Assembly: GCA_030377945.1 (NCBI GenBank)
Contig: JAUCGD010000250.1
Location: 1 to 5,004 of the forward strand
Direction: 5' to 3'
DNA length: 5,004 nucleotides
Origin: Desulfobacterales bacterium HSG17
GTDB taxonomy: Bacteria > Desulfobacterota > Desulfobacteria > Desulfobacterales > Desulfococcaceae
The first letter of the stretch is position 1. Every line of letters starts with the position of its first letter. Below are positions 1-5,004 of this stretch, in pieces. The notes beneath the pieces are model-generated. The model ran no database searches, was not told the origin of the DNA, and saw only the letters and a program-made list of their open reading frames with translations. The position numbers and the translations under genes are program-made.

Positions 1-13
1 CACAATTTCCTCT
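1..13 (-). promoter_or_regulatory. Shine-Dalgarno and possible GTG start of next gene
   Basis: On the minus strand, AGAGGA (13-8) is followed after four bases by GTG (3-1), the last bases in the window. The TetR gene stops at 17, so the next gene would begin about 13 bases downstream, close enough for a shared transcript. Only the ribosome binding site and one start codon can be seen, so the product is unknown. TetR genes that lead an operon often precede efflux or detoxification genes, but nothing in the window shows that here. A start codon further left is equally possible. Confidence 0.45.
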
Positions 14-16
14 TTA

Positions 17-613
17 TTATCTTTTTAATTCATTAATATAAAAACTGAGCTGTTTTAAGGTGAGTTCCCAGAGTCTTGGCTCGCGAGTTGAAGCATAAAG
101 AGCTGCACTGCCATTTAAAGAAATAACAATAAAACTTGCGATTTCATTAAAATTTAGACCTGGTTTTAACAGATTTTTTTCATGGGCTTCTTTTAACCAG
201 TTGTTAATAAGTTTTGAAAAATCAATAAATCCTTTTAATATACAATCACTCATAGTCCTTGATTGACCAGACAGTTCAACAAGCATATTCAGAAAAAAAC
301 ACCCTCCTTCAAAAACATCTGCACCAAGATAGTTTCGCAGATCATGATCAAGTGTTGTCTCTATTCTTTTTAAAGGATCATCAATCGTTCTGACATCTTT
401 AAATACAATTGCTTTCCAGATATTAACAGCCTCATCATATACTGCATACCAGATATCTTCCTTGCTTTTAAAATGCCCGTAAAGTCCACCTTTTGTTAAT
501 TTTGTAGCTTCCAGGATATCATTGATGGATGTGTTGTAATAACCTTTAACCGAAAACAGATGCAAGGATTTGGTTATTATATTTTGTTTTGTCTGTAAAC
601 CTTTTGAACTCAT
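17..613 (-). CDS. TetR/AcrR-family transcriptional repressor
   Basis: This encodes a 198-residue one-component regulator, a normal TetR length. Residues 9-55 form the conserved DNA-binding domain. The helix-turn-helix lies at about 28-48 and ends in the family signature KGGLYGHFKSKED, which positions the recognition helix and the start of helix 4. The remainder, including GGCFFLNMLVELS near 103-115, is the helical ligand-binding and dimerisation domain; its ligand cannot be read from sequence. A longer reading starts at 625 and adds four residues. The ATG at 613 is preferred because GGAG (623-620) sits six bases ahead of it and because MSSKG is a usual TetR beginning. The gene has its own promoter and a candidate operator upstream, which suggests autorepression. 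It probably leads an operon that runs off the left edge. Membership of the family is firm; its targets are not known. Confidence 0.93.
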   Translation of the reverse strand: MSSKGLQTKQNIITKSLHLFSVKGYYNTSINDILEATKLTKGGLYGHFKSKEDIWYAVYDEAVNIWKAIVFKDVRTIDDPLKRIETTLDHDLRNYLGADVFEGGCFFLNMLVELSGQSRTMSDCILKGFIDFSKLINNWLKEAHEKNLLKPGLNFNEIASFIVISLNGSAALYASTREPRLWELTLKQLSFYINELKR

Positions 614-619
614 GAATTG

Positions 620-623
620 CTCC
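620..623 (-). promoter_or_regulatory. Shine-Dalgarno deciding the TetR start
   Basis: GGAG on the minus strand lies six bases before the ATG at 613-611. It overlaps the alternative upstream ATG (625-623), which itself has no good Shine-Dalgarno in front of it. This favours the shorter, 198-residue protein. Confidence 0.6.
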
Positions 624-631
624 ATAATAAA

Positions 632-645
632 ATACCAACCAGTCT
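632..645 (-). promoter_or_regulatory. Candidate TetR operator at the tetR transcription start
   Basis: The 14-base element AGACTGGTTGGTAT (minus strand) is an imperfect dyad of the form A-N-AC-N6-GT-N-T. It is G/C-richer than the surrounding A/T tracts and lies between the -10 box and the start codon, overlapping the expected transcription start. Repressors of this family usually bind dyads that overlap their own promoter, so the placement fits autorepression. The symmetry is weak, and no second copy was found in the window. Confidence 0.4.
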
Positions 646-897
646 TTTTTTTAATTTACTTAAGAACTATTATCTTGTCAACATTTTGTTAAAAAAAATT
701 TAAAGGAATCTTTACAAACTTTTGTCACATTATCAGGATCATTTTATCAACATCTTAATGATTAATACCATCCGTTTTGCGTTTCTGTTGTCTTAATACA
801 AACAATGAGTTTTAAGATCAAAAAAGATTTTTTTAATATTTGATATCATAGATTATTGACTCCAAAATTTTGTCTATTAGAAATATATTTCATTATT
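646..897. other. AT-rich intergenic region between the AhpD-like and TetR genes
   Basis: This spacer holds the TetR promoter at its left end. The rest is A/T-rich with only short AT palindromes: TTAAT-G-ATTAA at 755-765, CAAAATTTTG at 863-872 and GAAATATATTTC at 880-891. None makes a GC-rich stem followed by a T tract, so no intrinsic terminator for the AhpD-like gene can be called. No convincing RNA gene or protein gene was seen. Confidence 0.5.
653..681 (-). promoter_or_regulatory. Sigma-70-type promoter of the TetR gene
   Basis: The minus strand carries a perfect -35 box TTGACA (681-676), a 17-base spacer, and TAAATT (658-653) as a 4-of-6 match to the -10 box. Transcription would start near 646, leaving a leader of about 33 bases before the ATG at 613. 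It is the best promoter in the window and shows that the TetR gene can be transcribed independently of the upstream AhpD-like gene. Confidence 0.65.
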
Positions 898-1428
898 TTA
901 GTCTAAAACCGGTGGTTCCAGATAATCAATTTCAGGCTTCGACACATTTGCTATAAAATTTGCCTGGGTTATCAAAGATATTGTGGCGATTGCCTCGATA
1001 ATTTCTTGGTCGTTAAAGCCTTTTTGTTTTACTTTTTCAATTAATTCATCACTGATATCACCACGTTTTTCCAAAATTTCATTTGTGAGCTCCAATATAA
1101 TGTTTTTTTTATGGTTTGAAGATTTCATTCGTCGTGCTTCAAGACATTCCTGGTGAGTAAGTATGCCTCCGTCAACAGCATTACTCGTATGCAAGGCAAT
1201 ACAATAGGGACAATTATTAAATTGAGATACTGCAAGGCTAATTATTTCACGATATTTAGCAGACAATCTATACTTATCAAGATTTGCATTATGATTGGCA
1301 AAAAGATCAATAACAACATCTGAATTTGCCATAATACAAAAAAGATTGGGAATTACAACCATTTTTTTAAATACTTTTTTTGTTGATGGACTGGTTTCTT
1401 CTGGTTCAACAAAACGCAAACGACACAT
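898..1428 (-). CDS. AhpD-like / carboxymuconolactone decarboxylase family protein
   Basis: This encodes a 176-residue, probably cytoplasmic, all-helical protein of the AhpD-like superfamily. It resembles the uncharacterised peroxidase-related members rather than true carboxymuconolactone decarboxylase. The redox motif is intact: Cys73-Pro-Tyr-Cys76 followed by His80, with Glu61 upstream, which matches the Glu/Cys/Cys/His set of characterised AhpD. The C-terminal part (about 109-168: ELTNEILEKRG, then a stretch ending FIANVSKPEIDY) is typical of the family. Such proteins usually act as thiol-disulfide or alkylhydroperoxidase-type enzymes; the substrate here is unknown. No alkyl hydroperoxide reductase (AhpC) gene is visible nearby. 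The ATG at 1428 has GGGGAG (1440-1435) six bases upstream. The gene lies 93 bases downstream of the DsrP-like gene on the same strand and may share its transcript, although the gap contains an inverted repeat. Confidence 0.9.
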   Translation of the reverse strand: MCRLRFVEPEETSPSTKKVFKKMVVIPNLFCIMANSDVVIDLFANHNANLDKYRLSAKYREIISLAVSQFNNCPYCIALHTSNAVDGGILTHQECLEARRMKSSNHKKNIILELTNEILEKRGDISDELIEKVKQKGFNDQEIIEAIATISLITQANFIANVSKPEIDYLEPPVLD

Positions 1429-1434
1429 ACATGA

Positions 1435-1440
1435 CTCCCC
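1435..1440 (-). promoter_or_regulatory. Shine-Dalgarno of the AhpD-like gene
   Basis: GGGGAG on the minus strand is six bases from the ATG at 1428-1426, a good distance, and fixes that start codon. Confidence 0.7.
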
Positions 1441-1448
1441 ATATTTAT

Positions 1449-1477
1449 AATTTCAGAAAAGAAATCTTTCTCAAATT
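1449..1477 (-). repeat. Imperfect inverted repeat between the DsrP-like and AhpD-like genes
   Basis: The arms AATTTGAGAAAG and CTTTTCTGAAATT surround a four-base loop. Eleven pairs form, with one mismatch and one bulged base. On the transcript this would be an AU-rich hairpin ending nine bases before the Shine-Dalgarno of the AhpD-like gene. It is not followed by a U tract, so it does not look like an intrinsic terminator. It could be an mRNA processing or stability element, or a dyad operator. In DNA this A/T-rich, chance is also possible. Confidence 0.4.
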
Positions 1478-1521
1478 AAAATTCTATGAATCATCCTGAA
1501 AAAATATCCATCAATTCAGAT

Positions 1522-2688
1522 CTAATGAATACCTGTTTCAGTATATTCTTTTACAGAAATAGTTATTTTATACAACACGGTTAATACAAGTAACCCTATA
1601 GCAGTCACACCGGCTGAAATAATTAATTCATGAAAAGTTGGAACATATTCTGTTATATGATGGAGAGGAGAAGGAACAAATCCACCAGATATCATACCAA
1701 GACCTTTATCAATCCAAGTTCCTATAAATACAAGGGTACAGGCAAACAAAAGAATTGTCTCATTTTTTCTCATTTTAGGAATCACAAGCAGAACAATAGA
1801 TAAAACCATAAAAACAATCGAGGTCCACATCCATGGTACAAGAACGCCATAGCCATGAAGTCCTGTGTAAAGATATTTGATGTGATCCATGTGTCCTGGA
1901 ATACCAGAATAAAATGCAACAAAGATTTCACAAATTAAAAAGAACACATTGGCAATCAATCCATATGTTACAATAATGGAAAGAGACTGTATTGCCTCCC
2001 TGCCCGGATCAAATTTTGTCACTTTTCTGATTATCATGCACAATATGATTAACAATGCAGGTCCTGCTGCAAATGCTGACGCAAGGAATCTTGGAGCTAA
2101 AATAGCTGTCAGCCAAAACCCCCGTCCGGGCAAGCCACAATAAATAAAGGCTGTAACTGTATGAATTGAAAATGCCATAGGAATTGAAAGATATATTAAT
2201 GGTTTAGTCCAGAAAGGTGGTGCAATACCATTTTTTTCAGCCTCAAGTACATTCCAGCCAATGATTATGTTTAAAATCATATAACAACCCAGGACATTAC
2301 CATCCCAGAACAAGATAGAACCAGGCGTTGGGTAAAGAAAGATATTCAATGCTCTCATGGGCTGACCCAGATGTATCAGAAGATATAAAAAACACATGAT
2401 AATGGAAGCTACTGCAAGAAATTCACCCAGAATGGTAATACGGCCGAATTTTTTATAATTATGAAGATAATATGGAAGAACCAGCATCACACCTCCTGCG
2501 GCAACCCCTACAAAAAATGTCATCTGAGCTGTATAAAACCCCCATGAGACATCACGGCTTTGTCCTGTTACCATCAAACCATGATTTAGCTGATCCACAT
2601 AATAAACAATACCTACAATTAAAACAGAAACAAGAAATCCGATCCAGATCCAATATTTTTTACTTCCCCTTAAAGCCAGTTCAAGCAT
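1522..2688 (-). CDS. NrfD-family quinone-interacting membrane protein, DsrP-like
   Basis: This encodes a 388-residue integral membrane protein of the NrfD/PsrC superfamily. Such subunits exchange electrons with menaquinone/menaquinol for partner iron-sulfur or cytochrome proteins. About ten hydrophobic helices are visible (roughly 13-30, 51-73, 88-107, 125-147, 163-184, 200-220, 238-260, 281-304, 310-327, 355-374). Length and conserved blocks match DsrP of the sulfate-reducer DsrMKJOP complex: SRDVSWGFY (44-52), FGRITILGEFLAVAS (81-95), SIHTVTAF (174-181), a GLPGRGFWLTAILAPRFLAS block (185-204), KFDPGREAIQ (225-234) and PSPLHHITEYVPT (339-351). The block around 126-140 looks altered compared with the DsrP proteins I recall. 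A longer reading from 2727 adds 13 residues, but it would translate through the strong Shine-Dalgarno. No DsrM, K, J or O gene is adjacent. The gene lies 78 bases downstream of the SARP-type regulator and upstream of the AhpD-like gene. Family membership is firm; whether it serves the Dsr complex or is a paralogue with another partner is open, so no symbol is given. Confidence 0.92.
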   Translation of the reverse strand: MLELALRGSKKYWIWIGFLVSVLIVGIVYYVDQLNHGLMVTGQSRDVSWGFYTAQMTFFVGVAAGGVMLVLPYYLHNYKKFGRITILGEFLAVASIIMCFLYLLIHLGQPMRALNIFLYPTPGSILFWDGNVLGCYMILNIIIGWNVLEAEKNGIAPPFWTKPLIYLSIPMAFSIHTVTAFIYCGLPGRGFWLTAILAPRFLASAFAAGPALLIILCMIIRKVTKFDPGREAIQSLSIIVTYGLIANVFFLICEIFVAFYSGIPGHMDHIKYLYTGLHGYGVLVPWMWTSIVFMVLSIVLLVIPKMRKNETILLFACTLVFIGTWIDKGLGMISGGFVPSPLHHITEYVPTFHELIISAGVTAIGLLVLTVLYKITISVKEYTETGIH

Positions 2689-2692
2689 ATAA

Positions 2693-2698
2693 CCTCCT
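2693..2698 (-). promoter_or_regulatory. Shine-Dalgarno deciding the DsrP-like start
   Basis: AGGAGG on the minus strand, part of the longer GAGGAGGT match, lies four bases before the ATG at 2688-2686. It is the strongest ribosome binding site in the window. It lies inside the extra 13 codons of the alternative start at 2727, so it supports the shorter protein beginning MLELALRG, which is also how DsrP proteins typically begin. Confidence 0.8.
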
Positions 2699-2739
2699 CG
2701 TAGAAAATCTTTTAAATGAAAAAACATCCAACTCGGATT

Positions 2740-2777
2740 GTTATAATTTAGATGAGTAAATTTTGACTAAATTTTGA
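2740..2777 (-). promoter_or_regulatory. Candidate activator site and -10 box upstream of the DsrP-like gene
   Basis: On the minus strand, TCAAAATTTA occurs twice exactly (2777-2768 and 2766-2757), an 11-base period. It is followed 11 bases later by TATAAC (2745-2740), a 5-of-6 match to the -10 box. There is no good -35 hexamer at the right distance. SARP-family activators typically bind direct repeats about 11 bases apart next to or over a poor -35 region, and the gene immediately upstream encodes a SARP-type DNA-binding domain. The first repeat overlaps that gene's last codons and stop. Transcription would start near 2733. The A/T-rich composition means chance cannot be excluded, and the spacing to the -10 box is not exactly that of the Streptomyces examples. 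Confidence 0.4.
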
Positions 2778-5004
2778 GCTTTTTCCAATTATTTTTTTGT
2801 GGAATCAATTTTTTCAGAAGAACAACAGTCCTCTTATCTATCGGACAATCCAGCTTTTCAATATTTTCTTTACATTTTTTGTATGTTCTTAAAACATTTG
2901 TATTATTTCCAAGAGCAGCATGAGATATCATAAGTTTTCTATAAACAGACTCTTCATATGGATCAGCTGTCAAATATTTTTCAGCATATTGAATGCACTT
3001 TATATAATTTTTTTCATTTTCATTAATTTTAATTATCTCAAACAGTAGATGCAAAAACTTTTCATTTAAGTATTCCCGGTCTGAAACACACCACTCATCA
3101 AGAATATTTTCTTCAAGAAAGGTTCCTTGATAAAGAGATTCTGCTGACAGGCACTGATCAATTAACTCTCTATTGTTTTTATCACTATTATTTTTAAGAT
3201 CGTTAATTTTATCTAAGAAATTATCCATATCAATATTAATATTTTTTCCTGGATCAAGCCTGTATGAATCTTTTTTCCGCAGAATATAAGATGAGGCTGC
3301 TTTAGGGATAATATCAGGCTCCAACACTTTTCTTAAAGCGCTCATGGCAACATTGAAACGTTTAGCTGTTTTTTTAATATCCTGATCCGGCCATAAAAGT
3401 TCAATTAAAACATCCCTTGGAATAAATCCGGCTCTTCTTTTCGCTGCAAGATATTTAAAAATCATTAATGCTTTTGCACTTTTCCATTTTTTGATTGGTA
3501 CTTCCTTATTCCCCTTCAAAACCTTGAATCTGCCAAGCAAATGTATATTTAAAACTGACACAGCCGGTTTAGGCACATTATCCAGTAAAGCAGATGCAGC
3601 CAATGCAATTTGAAAATTCTTGTTCCCTTTAATTCGAGACAATATTCTTGTTGATTTATCAGTTGTCTTATTTATTATTTTCTGGATATAAAAAATCTGT
3701 TTGCCTTTAGAATACAATTCTACCAGCAAAGGTATTATCCATTCATTTTCTTTAATAATATATGTATCGAAACTTTTAGTTTGCGCAATTTCAAGACTCT
3801 TCTCAAGCCATTCACAGGCCATTTCAGAGTTATGAAATGATAGATGACATCGAGTTTCTAAAATATAGTTCTTAAATAAATAATATTTTGCATCATTTAC
3901 TTTCCTGCGTGATTGTTTCAAAAACTCCTGTGCTTCTTTATAATTAGTTTCAGCAATCAAGAGATTTGCCATACTTATTTCAAGAATCCCCTGAGTGACA
4001 GGGAGATGATAACCATCAATAATATCAAAGGCAGTGTTTAAATGTTGTTTAGCCTCATGAATCTGATTTCTTGCCATACTTATATGATGAAAAAGGTCGT
4101 ATGTATTTGCCATACCCCATCGGTTGCTGTGTGATTCAAATATTTCAAAACTCTGCAAAGCATTTTCATAAGCGCCTTCAATATTGCCCAACCCAAGACA
4201 ATTATGGGCCAATGTATTATAAAGCCAGCCTTTCTGGCTGTCCTGGAGATGTATCTCCCCACACGCATTAAGACCTTTTTCTGCATAATCACACCCCTTT
4301 TCATATAACCCCAGAAAAAAACTTGTAGCAGAATATTGATAGTATGTCAGCGGCAGACAAATTTGGAGTTCCAGTTTCAAAACTGATTTAAGGAGTTGTT
4401 CATTTAACTTCTGTGAGTGATAAAAATCACCAGTGATATAATATATATAGTTATTTGAAGTATTGATTAATATTGTACTGATCTTACGTTCAAGTTCCGG
4501 ATAATCCAATATTACTGATTTTGCCTTTCTCGAATATTTTTCAGCCTCGTCAATCTCTCCAAGAACTGCTGAAAAAAATATCAAATAGGTCATGATAATA
4601 ATAAAGGCAGATGTATTTTCATTGATTTCATTTACAACTTGTTCCATTAATTGTTTTGCTTCTTGCACATCACCTGAGCTGTTATAATATAAAGTGCCTA
4701 AATCAACCAAACATTTAAGAGTATCTTCCTCTGAATTTTTCTTTTTAAAAATCCTGTGGGCAATTTTTAAATTATCAATAGCTTTTTGTGGTTTACCATA
4801 TAAAGAATCAAGCTTTGCCTTCATAAACAACATCTGAGGCATTTTTTCAATTATGCTATGAGGTATTTTATCAAAACAATTCCGAAGATAAGGGATATTT
4901 CCTTCCAGCAGGTATTTAATTTCATGTTTTTTCAGCAGTTCTTCTATTTTATCAAACGCATTCCCTTTTATATAATGATAAAGTGCTTTCACAATATCTC
5001 TATT
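2767..5004 (-). CDS. MalT-like TPR regulator with C-terminal SARP/BTAD domain (partial, 5' end outside window)
   Basis: This is the 3' portion (745 codons) of a large transcriptional regulator that is open to the right edge. Positions below count from the GTG at 4992. Residues 1-70 (KALYHYIKGNAFDKIEELL, later LRNCFDKIPHSIIEKMPQML) match the segment that follows the ATPase and winged-helix module in MalT/LAL-type regulators. About eight TPR-like helical pairs follow (about 71-405). Residues 481-580 form an OmpR/SARP-type winged helix (LLGRFKVLKGNKEVPIKKWK, then RDVLIELLWPD, FNVAMSALRKVLEP and YRLDP). Residues 587-735 form the bacterial transcriptional activation domain (BTAD), with a cluster around YLTADPYEESVYRKLMISHA. 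The family couples an inducer or protein signal, sensed by the TPR/ATPase part, to DNA binding. The GTG lacks a good Shine-Dalgarno and the frame continues as Asn-Arg-Asp-Ile before it, so it is unlikely to be the true start. The stop lies 78 bases before the DsrP-like gene, a plausible target. Confidence 0.9.
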   Translation of the reverse strand, partial: NRDIVKALYHYIKGNAFDKIEELLKKHEIKYLLEGNIPYLRNCFDKIPHSIIEKMPQMLFMKAKLDSLYGKPQKAIDNLKIAHRIFKKKNSEEDTLKCLVDLGTLYYNSSGDVQEAKQLMEQVVNEINENTSAFIIIMTYLIFFSAVLGEIDEAEKYSRKAKSVILDYPELERKISTILINTSNNYIYYITGDFYHSQKLNEQLLKSVLKLELQICLPLTYYQYSATSFFLGLYEKGCDYAEKGLNACGEIHLQDSQKGWLYNTLAHNCLGLGNIEGAYENALQSFEIFESHSNRWGMANTYDLFHHISMARNQIHEAKQHLNTAFDIIDGYHLPVTQGILEISMANLLIAETNYKEAQEFLKQSRRKVNDAKYYLFKNYILETRCHLSFHNSEMACEWLEKSLEIAQTKSFDTYIIKENEWIIPLLVELYSKGKQIFYIQKIINKTTDKSTRILSRIKGNKNFQIALAASALLDNVPKPAVSVLNIHLLGRFKVLKGNKEVPIKKWKSAKALMIFKYLAAKRRAGFIPRDVLIELLWPDQDIKKTAKRFNVAMSALRKVLEPDIIPKAASSYILRKKDSYRLDPGKNINIDMDNFLDKINDLKNNSDKNNRELIDQCLSAESLYQGTFLEENILDEWCVSDREYLNEKFLHLLFEIIKINENEKNYIKCIQYAEKYLTADPYEESVYRKLMISHAALGNNTNVLRTYKKCKENIEKLDCPIDKRTVVLLKKLIPQKNNWKKLKI

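Noticed and set aside
611..625. TetR start four codons upstream at 625
   Set aside because: The ATG at 625 has no good Shine-Dalgarno, whereas the ATG at 613 has GGAG six bases upstream.
821..835. A-run/T-run pair (AAAAAAGATTTTTTT) as an intrinsic terminator after the AhpD-like gene
   Set aside because: The stem would be A-T only with almost no loop, so it would not be stable enough to terminate transcription.
793..849. 18-codon open frame on the minus strand (MISNIKKIFFDL...) with GGAG ten bases upstream
   Set aside because: It is very short, its codons follow A/T-run composition, the Shine-Dalgarno spacing is long, and nothing else supports translation.
880..891. Perfect palindrome GAAATATATTTC just after the AhpD-like stop
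   Set aside because: A 12-base AT palindrome is common in DNA of this composition, and there is no GC stem, U tract or second copy.
1444..1474. TTGAGA and TATAAA with a 19-base spacer as a promoter for the AhpD-like gene
   Set aside because: The spacer is long, and transcription would start near 1437, inside the Shine-Dalgarno, so the mRNA would lose its ribosome binding site.
1949..2143. 64-residue open frame on the plus strand
   Set aside because: It lies wholly inside the DsrP-like gene on the opposite strand, and its predicted protein resembles no family I recognise.
2686..2727. Longer start for the DsrP-like protein, adding 13 residues from the ATG at 2727
   Set aside because: The extra codons contain the strong AGGAGG Shine-Dalgarno for the ATG at 2688. 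No comparable site precedes 2727, and DsrP-like proteins typically begin MLELAL.
2472..2759. 95-residue open frame on the plus strand
   Set aside because: It overlaps the start of the DsrP-like gene antisense and has no recognisable domain.
4071..4304. Short open frames on both strands (4071-4271 plus, 4080-4304 minus)
   Set aside because: Both lie inside the TPR region of the regulator in other frames and look like chance openings.

Overview
The window is AT-rich throughout, and all four genes lie on the minus strand, so transcription runs from right to left. The gene content suggests an anaerobic, low-GC Desulfobacterota bacterium of the sulfate-reducing Desulfobacula/Desulfobacter type. 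The main clue is a membrane protein that closely resembles DsrP, the NrfD-family subunit of the DsrMKJOP complex of sulfate reducers. The taxonomic call is inferred from protein character only. No rRNA, tRNA, mobile element or CRISPR array was seen.

In transcription order (right to left): (1) 5004-2767, the 3' part of a large regulator. A MalT-like helical/TPR region is followed by a C-terminal winged helix and a bacterial transcriptional activation domain (BTAD) of the SARP/AfsR type. The frame is open to the right edge, so the gene starts outside the window. (2) 2688-1522, a 388-residue, roughly ten-helix NrfD/DsrP-like quinone-interacting membrane protein with a strong Shine-Dalgarno. (3) 1428-898, a 176-residue AhpD-like (carboxymuconolactone decarboxylase family) protein with an intact CxxC-x3-H redox motif. 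(4) After a 272-bp gap, 613-17, a TetR-family repressor with its own well-formed promoter and a possible operator at its transcription start. A Shine-Dalgarno and GTG at the extreme left edge suggest that another gene follows the TetR gene in the same operon.

The layout suggests two units. The first is a regulator-linked redox module (SARP-type regulator, DsrP-like membrane protein, AhpD-like thiol protein). The second is a separately promoted, probably autoregulated TetR gene leading an operon that continues off the left side. The features most worth following are the DsrP-like gene lacking any visible DsrMKJO partner, the inverted domain order of the regulator, and an 11-bp-period direct repeat just upstream of the DsrP-like gene, spaced as SARP binding sites usually are.
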